A stretch of DNA of 64,000 nucleotides from Micromonospora avicenniae. GTDB taxonomy: Bacteria; Actinomycetota; Actinomycetes; Mycobacteriales; Micromonosporaceae. Below the pieces are notes generated by a model. That model had not been told where the DNA came from and ran no database searches. It saw only the letters and a list, made by a program, of their open reading frames with translations. Where the stretch lies: contig NZ_FTNF01000004.1 in assembly GCF_900156065.1 (NCBI RefSeq), positions 248,001 to 312,000 of the forward strand, read 5' to 3'. Positions 1 to 9,544 of this stretch are shown here, one piece after another. The translations under genes and the position numbers were made by a program. Within the stretch, counting starts at the first letter, position 1. The number at the start of each line of letters is the position of its first letter.

Positions 1-3000
1 AGAGCGATCTGCGGATCAACGGCGAACTCAACCTCGTACCCCTGCCGGGGCTGGTGCTGGGGCCGAGCGTCGGCCTCGGCTGGAGCTGGACCAACCAGGA
101 CGCGATCAACGCTGGACGCACCGGCATCTGGGTGCACGTCTCGCGTTACACCGGTCGGACCGCCGGCTACCGGACTTCGCTCCGGCACACGGCCACCCTG
201 TCCGCGGCGAGCCGTCCCGACGGTGAGCCGCAGTCCGTCGCCGGGGTTACCGGTACGGCCCTGCTCCGCCTGCCGGAGCCGGACGCGTTCGCGCACGGGT
301 TCCCGGTCGACGTCACCGCGTTCCGGCAACCGCTGCCGCCCGGCACGTCGGCGGTCCCCTACGCTCCAGGGTTGATCGACGACGGCAGTACGCCGGCGAG
401 CGAGCTGCACGACACGATCCTCCCGCACCATGTCGCACGGGGTAAGGGCATCGGCATGGGGCTGGCGAAGGTCGACGACGACGTCGCCGCGCAGCTGCGC
501 CGGCAGATCCTCGCCGAGCTGCGCCGCACCGGGTACGTCCCGCGCCGCGCGCGGCACCCGTTCGCGAAGAACCCGAAGCTCGGCAACGACGCGCGCATCG
601 GCAAGAACAGCCGGTTCACGAACCTCTCCGATGTCTACAAGTTCATCTCCAGCAACACCTTCTCCGCCTACTACGACCAGCTCCACCAGGACGGCCTCTC
701 CGTCACGCTGCGTGGCGACCCCAAGGACAGGCGGCTGCGGCAGGCCCGGGTGACCATCCAGGCGACGCAGGACCCGGCCGAGCTGAGCCGGCTCGGCCAG
801 AACAACAACTCCGCGCACCTGCAACGGCGAACGAGCGAATACCACCTCGTGAACCTGTCGATCGGCGGCAGCGCGGGCTCGTACACCGCGAGCGGGTCGC
901 GCACGTTCTCGGTCGGTCCCCGATTCTCCGCCGGCGTGCGGCTGATGCAGACCTGGGGCATCGGGCTGGAGTACGCCCGCACGAAGGGTGCCTCGCAGAC
1001 CGCCGGCCGGGTGCTCAACGAACCTCAGCTGCTGGAGTACCCGGGGACCTCGAACGAGTACCGCCTACCGAGCCGGTTCCGGGTCCGCGTCGAGTACGAC
1101 CACCGGACCCGCCGACGGGGGCAGGAATCGGCTGAGCGGACGGCGACGGACGCCGGCGCAACGGCCCGCGGCTCCCGCGCTGGCGACGCATCTCACGCAG
1201 GTCGCCACCACGGAGCGACTTCCGCGCGCACCTGGAACAGCGGCGAGGTCGACGGCACCTCGACGGTCCATCTCATACCCGGGATCAACACGCAGCGCCT
1301 CGCGGTGACCCCGACCGGTGAACCCACCGACCTCAGTGTGATCGAGCACGCCGTCGTCTACTACGTGGACGCCACGGGTCTGCTCCAGGCGGCGCGCAAC
1401 CTCCAACCGACGCTGACCGGCCCCGGCCAGCCGGGTGACGAGGACGTGGCGAACTTCGTCAGCACCACCTCGGTACGGTCCTACCTGAAGGAGATCCTGC
1501 ACGACGAATACGAGTCCGAGAACTTCTTCAAGTCCGGCTTCCTCGGCCACAAGCAGGGCGCGCTCGGGGTGCACGGCGCGCTCGGCCCCAGCGCCTTCGT
1601 CGGCGCGACACCCGAGAACTTCGTCGCCGGTCTGATCAAGCTGTACCTGTCCCAGACATCGCACTCGCACAGCAGCGGTCACGGCATCAAGGTCTCGGCC
1701 GACGACAAGCTCCACGTCCCGCTGAGCGACGTCGACAACCTCGCCGCGATCACCGGCCAGAGTTCCGCCTGGTTCCGGGTCGGCTCGAACAAGTCGAAGT
1801 CGATGTCGCGCACGGGCGGCAAGGAGATCCTGGAACTGAGCTTCCACCGGGCGTACGCCTTCGTGAGCACCGTCGACCTCACGGTGAGCGGGGTCCGTGA
1901 ATCGCACGGGAAGTTCCGGCCCACGGGGGTGGACCGGCCCGATTCGGAACACGTCGGTCAGCGTCCGATGATGTATCTGCTTCCGGAGCCCGAGGCGCTC
2001 GCCCGGTACGGCGAGGGCCAGCTGTCCATCGACCACGACCAGCTGATGGACGCGCTGCGCCGGTGGAAGGACGGCAACGGGAACCCGGACGAGCGGCTCG
2101 ACCTCAACGCCCAGGTGGTACGTGCCGTCCTGGACCGGATGGACCGGGAGTCGGAGGGGCTGGCGGAGGACCCGAACCGGGGCGAGCGGGCGGCGTTGCG
2201 GGTCGTGCTGGCCGACCCCACCCACGACGCTCTCAGCAACCGCCTGCTCGAACTCGGGCTGAACAGCGTCGACGAGCTGAACATCCCCGACTATCTGGAG
2301 CCGGATGCCCCCGTCGCCCTCGGGCACAGCGGAATCCACTCGTTGACGTTCTACCGGCCCGCCCCGGAGGCCGACGCGCCCGGCGCGTCCGGAGCCGCCG
2401 GCCCGGCGGGCACGGCGACCTCTGCGCCGGCGGCCCCGGCCGGCCCGGCGACCCCGCCGGGCCCACCCGCCCCCGGCCGGCAGACGATCCGGCCGATCGA
2501 GATGCTGCGCGAGGCGATCGAGACGGCGGCGCCCGGACTGCTCGGCGCCCACCGCACGCAATGGACCCCGAACAAAGCGGGCCGCAGCGGCTTGAAGCTG
2601 TGGTATCGCCGCGTCGTGGGCGAGAAGGCGGTCATGGGACAACTCGTCGGTGGCCTCGATGTCATCGACGGTCTGTTCTCGGGAACCCGCCTGCATCCGA
2701 TGATCGAGGACCTCGTACAGGTGCACGGCACCACGCTGCTCCTGACGAACCGGGTCGGTCCGTTCCTGGCCGACGCGGTGGAGATCAAACTGAAGTTGAG
2801 ACTGGACTCCCGTCCGAAGATCTTCGACTTCGTCAACAAGAACGGCATCGAGAACTACAGCCACGCGCACAGTGGGCAGAGTGAGGGCCGGTCGAAGAGC
2901 TTCTCCTACGGTTTCTCGCCGGCCAGAACGGAACTCGGTGGCGCCGGGAAGACCTCGAACACCAGCGGTCCCCTCGACGTCAACTTCTCCGGCGGGACCA

Positions 3001-4613
3001 GCTCAGGCGTGACGCAGTCGCACCAGAGCAGCGAGCAACAGACCGTCTACGACTGGATCGCCCACTACCGTGCCCGCGCGGCCGTCTCGTTCGACATCGA
3101 GGTCGTACGCCTCGACACGGCCAACCGGCCGATCAACAACCTCCTCACCCACGGCTACCGCAGATGGACGGAGCGCGGCGAGCCGGTGCGACGCAGCTTC
3201 GACGGCGAGCTGGTGCTGAAGCTGCCGCACAGCATCGTCGAGACCCGCCGTCTGCCGAGCTCGCTCGACGAGAGCGACCTGAAGCCGCTCACGCGGCTGC
3301 CGGGCGACAAGCACATCGTCAGTGCCCGGCTCGACGACGCGCTCAACGTGGGGTGGGACCTGCTCGGCCGGATGTTCGGCACCGAGGCCAACGACGTCAC
3401 CTTCCGCTCGGCGGTCACCCTGCAACCGCTGCTCTCGCCGAGCCACCTCAGCAACTTCCTGCACAAGGCGGTGGCCGGCGGACGCCACAAGCTCGCCGAC
3501 GACATCTTCCTGCCCGGTCACTCCGGCACCCGGGCCAGCCTGTACCTGGTGGGCGACCTCTACCACCTCAAGGTGCTCTACCCCGTCGAAGGCAGCGGCA
3601 CGGGCCGGTACGCGAAGGACCAGGCCGGTACGAGCGTCAGCGCCAACCGGAGCCATCTGCGCGCTGCCGTGGTGGGCGGCGTCAACCAGGGCGTGCCGCT
3701 CGGCGTGAACGACGCCGCGCCCCCGACCGACCCGGCGCACACGCACAGCAGCGGGTTGAACACCGATCAGTCCCGGGTCGCACCGCGCGGCGACGGCATC
3801 GGGCAGACCGTCAACTACCGCTACGAGCAGCACCTCAAGCAGCAGGGGCGGCTCTACGCGGTCGAGATGCGGTTCGTGGGCCGTCTCGAGGCGGACCGCA
3901 CCGAGGGCGGTGTCCCGAACGGCAGGTTCGTCAGCGACCCGATCATGGGCCCGGTCTACGCCCAGCTGTTCGGCTACGAGGTGGCCGACCTGCTGGACCA
4001 GCTGGAGAGCACCCCGGAGCCGGGCCCGGCGACCGACCCGAGCGAGTGGCCCCGGCCCGACGCGCACACCCCGCGTCACAACCTCGACCAGCTGTTCAGC
4101 GGAGCGCTACGGGCCGGCGGCGACCACCTCACCATCGCCGAGGAGATCTCCCGCTACATCCGCGGCCACGCCCGCACCAACCAGGTCGTCCTCTCCTCCT
4201 CCGTCTCCCGGCAGGTCTACGAGCGGTACCTGGTCGTCGAGGAGTGGGCGATCGACCAGCTCAAGTCACACGACCCCGGCGCGGCCGAGCGGCTGCGGCA
4301 GCAGCGCGGCGAGGGCCGTTACCAGCTCATGTGGCTCATGGCCGGCATCGCGTCGCCACCGCCGGCGCAGATCGACGCGCTGCGCAACCGCACGAACGCC
4401 CTGATCGACCAGGTGCGCAGGTACGATGCCTCGCTCACCCCGCCCGACGGGTTCGCCCCCGAGGCGTACGACCCGTTGCTCACGGCCCGACTGATCGCGC
4501 GCAACCTGCACCGGTACGTGCACCTCACGGTGACCCTGACCGACGGCAGCCGGGTACATCTGCGCATCGATCCCTCGGGCCACGCCGTACTCGACGAGGA
4601 GCCGGAGGCCTGA
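1..4613 (+). CDS. Giant repetitive protein, 5' end outside the window
   Basis: The reading frame is open from the first base (it reads SDLRINGELNLVPLPG before a GTG at 54), so only the C-terminal ~1537 residues are visible. I do not recognise an enzyme. Numbering from the GTG at 54, the visible part holds about four diverged modules, near residues 190-350, 470-612, 860-1020 and 1126-1280. Each begins with a short helical stretch (NLSDVYKFI, TTSVRSYLKEIL, MGQLVGGLDVID, PSHLSNFLHKAV), continues with a Gly/His loop, and ends in Ser/Thr-rich alternating strands with Tyr/Arg. A Pro/Ala/Gly-rich linker lies at ~770-815. The last ~150 residues are helical and end in an acidic tail. No membrane segment or signal peptide is visible. 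Very large repetitive actinobacterial proteins often carry exported effector or toxin domains; that this one does is only a guess. It converges on the M36 protease gene. Confidence 0.8.
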   Translation, partial: SDLRINGELNLVPLPGLVLGPSVGLGWSWTNQDAINAGRTGIWVHVSRYTGRTAGYRTSLRHTATLSAASRPDGEPQSVAGVTGTALLRLPEPDAFAHGFPVDVTAFRQPLPPGTSAVPYAPGLIDDGSTPASELHDTILPHHVARGKGIGMGLAKVDDDVAAQLRRQILAELRRTGYVPRRARHPFAKNPKLGNDARIGKNSRFTNLSDVYKFISSNTFSAYYDQLHQDGLSVTLRGDPKDRRLRQARVTIQATQDPAELSRLGQNNNSAHLQRRTSEYHLVNLSIGGSAGSYTASGSRTFSVGPRFSAGVRLMQTWGIGLEYARTKGASQTAGRVLNEPQLLEYPGTSNEYRLPSRFRVRVEYDHRTRRRGQESAERTATDAGATARGSRAGDASHAGRHHGATSARTWNSGEVDGTSTVHLIPGINTQRLAVTPTGEPTDLSVIEHAVVYYVDATGLLQAARNLQPTLTGPGQPGDEDVANFVSTTSVRSYLKEILHDEYESENFFKSGFLGHKQGALGVHGALGPSAFVGATPENFVAGLIKLYLSQTSHSHSSGHGIKVSADDKLHVPLSDVDNLAAITGQSSAWFRVGSNKSKSMSRTGGKEILELSFHRAYAFVSTVDLTVSGVRESHGKFRPTGVDRPDSEHVGQRPMMYLLPEPEALARYGEGQLSIDHDQLMDALRRWKDGNGNPDERLDLNAQVVRAVLDRMDRESEGLAEDPNRGERAALRVVLADPTHDALSNRLLELGLNSVDELNIPDYLEPDAPVALGHSGIHSLTFYRPAPEADAPGASGAAGPAGTATSAPAAPAGPATPPGPPAPGRQTIRPIEMLREAIETAAPGLLGAHRTQWTPNKAGRSGLKLWYRRVVGEKAVMGQLVGGLDVIDGLFSGTRLHPMIEDLVQVHGTTLLLTNRVGPFLADAVEIKLKLRLDSRPKIFDFVNKNGIENYSHAHSGQSEGRSKSFSYGFSPARTELGGAGKTSNTSGPLDVNFSGGTSSGVTQSHQSSEQQTVYDWIAHYRARAAVSFDIEVVRLDTANRPINNLLTHGYRRWTERGEPVRRSFDGELVLKLPHSIVETRRLPSSLDESDLKPLTRLPGDKHIVSARLDDALNVGWDLLGRMFGTEANDVTFRSAVTLQPLLSPSHLSNFLHKAVAGGRHKLADDIFLPGHSGTRASLYLVGDLYHLKVLYPVEGSGTGRYAKDQAGTSVSANRSHLRAAVVGGVNQGVPLGVNDAAPPTDPAHTHSSGLNTDQSRVAPRGDGIGQTVNYRYEQHLKQQGRLYAVEMRFVGRLEADRTEGGVPNGRFVSDPIMGPVYAQLFGYEVADLLDQLESTPEPGPATDPSEWPRPDAHTPRHNLDQLFSGALRAGGDHLTIAEEISRYIRGHARTNQVVLSSSVSRQVYERYLVVEEWAIDQLKSHDPGAAERLRQQRGEGRYQLMWLMAGIASPPPAQIDALRNRTNALIDQVRRYDASLTPPDGFAPEAYDPLLTARLIARNLHRYVHLTVTLTDGSRVHLRIDPSGHAVLDEEPEA

Positions 4614-4636
4614 CGCCGGCATGCCCGCCGCACGGC

Positions 4637-4669
4637 CGGAGGGAGCGCCCGATCGGGACGCTCCCTCCG
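4637..4669. terminator. Bidirectional hairpin terminator
   Basis: Perfect 11-bp inverted repeat (CGGAGGGAGCG / CGCTCCCTCCG) with an 11-nt loop. It sits in the 73-bp gap between two convergent genes, so it can end transcription from both sides. No U-tract is present, as is usual for GC-rich actinobacteria. Confidence 0.7.
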
Positions 4670-4686
4670 TCTCAGGATGTGCCGGG

Positions 4687-7512
4687 TCAGCCGTTGAACT
4701 TGAAGTAGGCGCGGTACTGGAAGCCGTCGTCGAGAGTCAGGACGAACTCACGGCAGGTGCCGGCCCAGGCCGCGTCGGTCTTCCACGGGTAGTTGTACCG
4801 CCCCGTGGCGTTCACCGACAGCTTCGACCCGCCCGGGTTGCGGGCGGCGACCGGGAGAGGTCGGGGGGTGACAGCGCCGTCGGGGCCGACGGTCTGCAGG
4901 GTGTCGCAGTCGACCAGCCGCGAGTAGGGCGAGCCACTCGCGAGGATGTCCAGGCCCCGGTTGCCGGCCAGCTGGAACTTCATCGGCACGGCGTCACCGG
5001 CGTCGACCGGGTTGAGCGCGGGCTGCGCGGCGCGGCCGATGAAGTCGGCGCGGCAGGACGGGTGGGTGTCGAACGCCTCGCTGTTGTCGTTGCGTCCGGT
5101 GGTGCCTTGGACGGCGCTGTAGCCGAGGCCGCGCCGGGCGAAGGACGCCCAGAGGGTGCAGGCGTTCTCCCCGCCGGTGAGTACCGCGTCGGCGGCGATG
5201 ATGGCGTTGCGCCCGGTCACGAAGCCGGGGCCGCAGCCCTGCATCTTCAGGCCGTCGATCACCAACTGGAGGGCGAGGTTGTTGCCGCCGGTGTTCCACG
5301 GCTCGTAGACGTTCGGGTTGAACCCGTGCCGGTCGACGAGGTCCCAGGTCATGTCGTACAGCACGGCCGCCCAGCCGTGCCCGATGCCGTGCGGCGCGGC
5401 CAGCGAGGTGCCGTCCAGCCAGCCGCCGGTCTTGATGCTGTCGTAGGTGAACGGCTGGATCTCCATGTTCCGCGAGTACGGCCGCGGCCGGATGCCCGGG
5501 CCCACCCGGCTGTCCTGGAACAGGGCGTACTGACCGTAGCCGCGGGCGTTCTCCGGGTCGTCGATGGCGGGGTTGAGCAGCGAGGTGATCGCGAGGAAGT
5601 CGCTCCAGCCCTCCCCCATCTGCTCCTCTCCGGTCAGGCAGTTGACCGTCGGGCCGCCGGTGAGCCGGTTGGACACGCCGTGGCCGTACTCGTGGAAGAT
5701 CGTCTCGGAGCGGAACGAGGCGTCCCGCATGGCGGGGCGGGCCAGGTTGCGTTGCACCCGGCCGGAGGCGGGCAGGCCGGCCTTGATGCCGGCCCCGTCG
5801 GCCTGGCTCACCATGACGGCGGGAATGCCGACCGCCGGGTCCATGGAACCGTTCATCACCGCGGGTGCGCCCGCGACGTTGTTGACGACCACCACTGCGG
5901 CCGCGCCCGCCGTCTCGGCGTTGACGACCTGGGTGTGGTAGTTGCAGGAGCTGCTGCGGTCGACGACGGCGATGGCGCCGCCGGGCAGGGTGTACGGGGT
6001 GCAGCCGTCGCCGTTCGCCCCGACACCGTCGTCCACCTGCACCAGCTGACCGGCAAACCCGGCGCTGGTGGGCGCGGGGGTGAACCGCGCGTACTCCGCC
6101 TCGTACGTACCGGCGGCGGAGCCCGCGTCGATCGTCACCGTGTTGGGCAGGCCGAACTGGTTGCCCGGCCAGAGGAACATCTGCATCCGCGGGCGACCAC
6201 CGTCCATCGCCGGGGTGGAGAAGTTGGCGTTGTTCTGGCCGGAGCCGTCGTGCGCCTCGCACTGCACGTCGTCGCCGCCGTTGCCGCCCCGCCCGTAGTT
6301 GTTGACCTGGAAGTTGCCGGACGCCTCGTCGAAGCCGTACCGGTAGGTCAGGTCGTGCACGACGTTGCACCAGTAGAACTGGTTGACCACGGCGGCCTGG
6401 TTGTACGTCTGCGGGTGCTCGTTCAGGTCGGCCGGGAAGTTGAAGGTGAGGCCGGCTCCGCCGTCGGCCGGGCTGCCCGGGTCGACCTGGTTGTTGGCGT
6501 CCTGGTCGGTGTAGGCGTGCGCGTTGTTGCCCCGGGTGGTGGTGTACTCGGCGCCCGGTGTGCCGTCGGTGTCGTGCCACCCGTACGGCGAGGCGTCCCC
6601 GTCGGCCGGGTTGGTCACGAGGCTCTGCGGGCCGTCGTTCGGGTCGCCCTTCGGGAACTCGAAGACGCGGTAGCTCGACCCGTCGTCGACCGGGTTCGGC
6701 GGGGTGATCCTCGCGGCCGGGACGTTCGTGGTGGCGAGCGTCGCGGTCGGCGCCTCCCGGCGGCCGAGGGTGGTGGCGAGGTCGGCCGGGGCGTCCTGGT
6801 GGGTCCAGTCGTCGGCGCCGAGCAGCTCCCCGGTCTCGGCGTCGACTGTGGCGTTCCACAGGTGGACGTCGGTGGAGTCGTCGATCACCATCTGCCAGGC
6901 GAGGCGCAGCCCCTTGTCGGTGGGCTGCCAGCCCAGCTTCGCCGGGATGGGCTGCTCGGAGATGCCACTGCCGGAGACGACGGTGCGCTGCGCGGCACCG
7001 GCGCTGCGGCTCATCACCCGTGGGGTGGCCGGTTCGGCCAGGTCGAGGCCGTCGGCTGCGGCCCGCACCGCCTCGACGGCGTCCAACGCGGCGACCTTGG
7101 TGGCCGCCTCGGGCAGCCCGGTGACCAGCGAGTTGCCGACGAAGACGACGCTGCCGTCGCGGGCCACGTTGACGGTGGCGGTGGCGCCGAAGATCTCCAG
7201 GTCCTTGTGGCGCTGGGCCAGATTGACGTGGGTCACGCCGTTGTGCGGGCTGGTGTAGCTGGAGGCCACCGCGAGGTCCGAGAGGTCGGTGGCGGTAACG
7301 CCGTGTTCGGCCGGGTGCGCCCGCAGGTAGCGGACGGCGATCTCGTTCGGCGCGCCCTCGTTCGGGCCGGTGAGGAAGGCCGTTCTGCCCGGGGCGGTTT
7401 CGTCCGGCTCGGCCCAGGCGGGTTGCGCGACCAGCGGCGTCAGGGACGCGACGAGCGCCGTGGACAGCGCCAACGCGGCATGGCGTCGCCTACGGAACGG
7501 TTGTAGGGGCAC
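4687..7512 (-). CDS. Secreted M36 (fungalysin-type) zinc metalloprotease
   Basis: The start is the GTG at 7512, because GAAGGAG lies 5 nt upstream and the following residues (VPLQPFRRRRHAALALSTAL...AQPAWA) form a Sec signal peptide ending near residue 33. That gives 941 residues. Domains in order: signal peptide; FTP-type propeptide (~55-200, HVNLAQRHKDLEIFGATA); M36 catalytic region interrupted by a PA (protease-associated) insertion (~520-590, with VVVVNNVAGAPAVM). The zinc site HEYGH is at about residue 605, and GEGWSD, supplying the third ligand Glu, follows ~30 residues later. Family knowledge: the propeptide is removed outside the cell and the enzyme is a broad endopeptidase. The gene is monocistronic, read away from the HhH/OmpA pair and towards the giant repetitive protein. 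Confidence 0.93.
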   Translation of the reverse strand: MPLQPFRRRRHAALALSTALVASLTPLVAQPAWAEPDETAPGRTAFLTGPNEGAPNEIAVRYLRAHPAEHGVTATDLSDLAVASSYTSPHNGVTHVNLAQRHKDLEIFGATATVNVARDGSVVFVGNSLVTGLPEAATKVAALDAVEAVRAAADGLDLAEPATPRVMSRSAGAAQRTVVSGSGISEQPIPAKLGWQPTDKGLRLAWQMVIDDSTDVHLWNATVDAETGELLGADDWTHQDAPADLATTLGRREAPTATLATTNVPAARITPPNPVDDGSSYRVFEFPKGDPNDGPQSLVTNPADGDASPYGWHDTDGTPGAEYTTTRGNNAHAYTDQDANNQVDPGSPADGGAGLTFNFPADLNEHPQTYNQAAVVNQFYWCNVVHDLTYRYGFDEASGNFQVNNYGRGGNGGDDVQCEAHDGSGQNNANFSTPAMDGGRPRMQMFLWPGNQFGLPNTVTIDAGSAAGTYEAEYARFTPAPTSAGFAGQLVQVDDGVGANGDGCTPYTLPGGAIAVVDRSSSCNYHTQVVNAETAGAAAVVVVNNVAGAPAVMNGSMDPAVGIPAVMVSQADGAGIKAGLPASGRVQRNLARPAMRDASFRSETIFHEYGHGVSNRLTGGPTVNCLTGEEQMGEGWSDFLAITSLLNPAIDDPENARGYGQYALFQDSRVGPGIRPRPYSRNMEIQPFTYDSIKTGGWLDGTSLAAPHGIGHGWAAVLYDMTWDLVDRHGFNPNVYEPWNTGGNNLALQLVIDGLKMQGCGPGFVTGRNAIIAADAVLTGGENACTLWASFARRGLGYSAVQGTTGRNDNSEAFDTHPSCRADFIGRAAQPALNPVDAGDAVPMKFQLAGNRGLDILASGSPYSRLVDCDTLQTVGPDGAVTPRPLPVAARNPGGSKLSVNATGRYNYPWKTDAAWAGTCREFVLTLDDGFQYRAYFKFNG

Positions 7513-7956
7513 GTTGCTCCTTCGGGGGTCGGTGCCGGCATGCCCGCCGCCCGTGGGCCGCCGTCGCGGTGCGCCGCCCAGCTCCTGCGGCGGCCACCCG
7601 GCGGTCACGTGCGGCGACCACGCCGGCACGAAATGCATCGACGCTACGGCGCGACCCGCGGATCGTTCATCCGACACGTGGCGCAACATCGAAGCAGATC
7701 ACTCCTACGCCTGTCGCGGCCGGGGAAAGTGGGCAGCCGGCCCCAATGGCTCGTCGCCACGGCCGCCGTACCGACCCGCCCCGCCGATTCGCCGCCTCCG
7801 GACCCCACTGTCCACATAGGATGTTGCGCGTTCCGCGCTCGGGACGGTCCCGGCGACCACGTCCGTGCCGGTCGCCGTCTCGCGACTCGAACGACGCGTC
7901 TCCTCCCGCCCGAGCTGCGGAATCGCATCCCGTACGTTCCTTCTTGGAGGCCTCAC
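7513..7956. other. Divergent intergenic region, 444 bp
   Basis: Separates the M36 protease from the HhH membrane-protein gene. Open frames here lack codon bias and ribosome binding sites. A weak -10-like TAGGAT on the plus strand (7817-7822) could serve the downstream pair, but no convincing -35 is present. No RNA gene or repeat was seen. Confidence 0.4.
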
Positions 7957-8406
7957 GTGGCCTGGTTCATCAACCAGTCGCTCCTCATCATCCTGGCAGC
8001 GTTCCTGCTGGGGCTGCTCGTCGGTTGGCTCCTCTGGGGCAACCGGAAACCGGAACCGAACTCGACCGGCGCCGCCGCGCCGGTGCCCATTCCCGCTGAG
8101 CCCGCCCGCACCGGTCACGACGATCTGGAGCGCATCGAGGGCATCGGCCCGAAGATGGCGGCCGCGCTGCGTGCCGCCGGCATCCACTCCTTCGGCCAGC
8201 TCGCCGACACCGACGACGACACCCGGCGCGCGGCGATCGAGGCGGCCGGGCTCACCTTCGCTCCCAGCCTCGTCACGTGGGGACGCCAGGCCCGGCTGCT
8301 CGCCGACGGCGACGAAGCCGGCTTCCTCGAACTCACCGAGCGACTGGTGGCCGGTCGGGACGTCGACGCGGCGGCACAGGCGCAGGCGGCGGGGCGGGCC
8401 CGATGA
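7957..8406 (+). CDS. Membrane-anchored helix-hairpin-helix protein
   Basis: The start is the GTG at 7957, preceded by TTGGAGG; the product has 149 residues. A single N-terminal transmembrane helix (SLLIILAAFLLGLLVGWLLW, ~8-27) is followed by a Pro/Ala linker and one helix-hairpin-helix-like domain (~50-110) with the signature LERIEGIGPKMAAALRAAGI. This fold resembles those following ribosomal-protein-L21-like or polymerase HhH regions, but DNA binding is not established for membrane-anchored members. Its stop overlaps the start of the OmpA-family gene (ATGA), so the two are translationally coupled. Such pairs are common next to OmpA/ArfA-like proteins in actinobacteria, suggesting an envelope role (inference). 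Confidence 0.8.
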   Translation: MAWFINQSLLIILAAFLLGLLVGWLLWGNRKPEPNSTGAAAPVPIPAEPARTGHDDLERIEGIGPKMAAALRAAGIHSFGQLADTDDDTRRAAIEAAGLTFAPSLVTWGRQARLLADGDEAGFLELTERLVAGRDVDAAAQAQAAGRAR

Positions 8407-9449
8407 CGAAGACTCCTCTCCCGAGCCACGGGCGCCGGATCAACCCGATCGTCGCGCTGATCGTGGCGATACTCGGTCTGGCCGTGCTCGTCACGGCCCA
8501 ACAGCTGCCGAACCGGCACCGGATGGAGACGGACCTGACCGAGCGCTCCACGGTGGCGCTCCGCGCGGCCGGCCTCTCCGACGTGCGGGTCACCTTCACC
8601 GGGCGCGACGGGAGACTGACGGCGGGCTCGGCCGCCGAAGCCGACCGGGCACTGGACGTCGTCCAGGCGCTGGAGGGCGTACGGACCGTCGAGTCCGAGG
8701 CGCCCGCGGCGGCACGGGAGCCGGTCCCCGTGCCACCCACCGTGGTGGTGGCCCTGGGCCACGACACCGCGTCCCTGCGGGGCACCGTACCCACCGTGGG
8801 TTCCCGGACCGCGCTGGTCGACGCGGCGACAGCGGTCTCCGGCGCCGCCGACGACGACCTCAGCGTCGACCCGCGCGTGGGCGACGCGGCGCTCGCCGGC
8901 CTGCCGGACGTGCTCCGCGCGTTCGGCCGAGACGCTGACCGCGCCCGGGTCGAGCTGGGCGGCGGGACGCTGTCCCTCACCGGAGCCGTCCCCTCCGAAC
9001 TGCACAGGAACGCGGTGCGCACGGCCGCCCGGCACACCGGGGCCGTGGTCGTCGACCGGATCGAGGTTCCTGACGTTCAACGACAGTTGAACGAGCTGCC
9101 GCGGCTCACGTTCGCCTCCGGCGGCGACTCACTCAGCGCCGACACCCGTACGAGTCTGGTGACGGTGGCCAGGATCCTCAAGGTCAATCCGAGCGCTCGG
9201 GTCCGCATCGAGGGTCACACCGACTCCACCGGTTCGGCCGACTCGAACCTCGCCCTCAGCCGTGCCCGCGCTCGTACGGTGCAGGATTTCCTGGTCGGGC
9301 ATGGTGTCACCGCCGACCGGCTGAGCGCCGAGGGATACGGCGAGACCCGCCTCGAAGTCCCCGACGTCACCGGCAGCGGCCGAGCGCAGAACCGCCGCGT
9401 CGAGCTGCTCGCCACCGTCACGTCCCCGCCGACCGACAACGACACCTGA
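8403..9449 (+). CDS. BON/OmpA-family envelope protein, ArfA-like
   Basis: The ATG at 8403 overlaps the upstream stop, giving 348 residues. After a basic N-terminus there is one membrane helix (~14-33, PIVALIVAILGLAVLVTA). Next come two repeats resembling BON modules (~40-110 and ~115-220, each with a VRVTFTGRDGRL-like or VVALGHDTASLRG strand). A C-terminal OmpA domain (~225-345) carries the peptidoglycan-binding signature GHTDSTGSADSNLALSRARA and the terminal NRRVEL. Family knowledge: OmpA domains bind diaminopimelate in the wall; mycobacterial ArfA (Rv0899) has the same order of TM, BON and OmpA. Probably anchors the membrane to peptidoglycan or acts in an acid/ion response. Coupled to the preceding HhH gene. 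Confidence 0.87.
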   Translation: MTKTPLPSHGRRINPIVALIVAILGLAVLVTAQQLPNRHRMETDLTERSTVALRAAGLSDVRVTFTGRDGRLTAGSAAEADRALDVVQALEGVRTVESEAPAAAREPVPVPPTVVVALGHDTASLRGTVPTVGSRTALVDAATAVSGAADDDLSVDPRVGDAALAGLPDVLRAFGRDADRARVELGGGTLSLTGAVPSELHRNAVRTAARHTGAVVVDRIEVPDVQRQLNELPRLTFASGGDSLSADTRTSLVTVARILKVNPSARVRIEGHTDSTGSADSNLALSRARARTVQDFLVGHGVTADRLSAEGYGETRLEVPDVTGSGRAQNRRVELLATVTSPPTDNDT

Positions 9450-9497
9450 GAGCCGACCGTGCGCCCGACGTCGGGTGGCCACGGCTGACGGCGACGT

Positions 9498-9538
9498 GCC
9501 GTCCGGCCCCCGGTGCCCGGCACCGGAGGCCGGACGGC
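9498..9538. terminator. Strong hairpin between convergent genes
   Basis: GCCGTCCGGCC (9498-9508) pairs with GGCCGGACGGC (9528-9538). The intervening bases fold into a second perfect 8-bp stem (CCGGTGCC / GGCACCGG), making an almost continuous hairpin. It lies between the convergent OmpA and GntR genes. Confidence 0.75.
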
Positions 9539-9544
9539 GGCGAC

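Noticed and set aside
4621..7506. Long plus-strand open frame of ~960 codons
   Set aside because: Lies antisense to the M36 protease, has a Val/Gly/Arg-rich composition with no motif and is a by-product of high GC. The minus-strand protein has a full signal, domains and zinc site.
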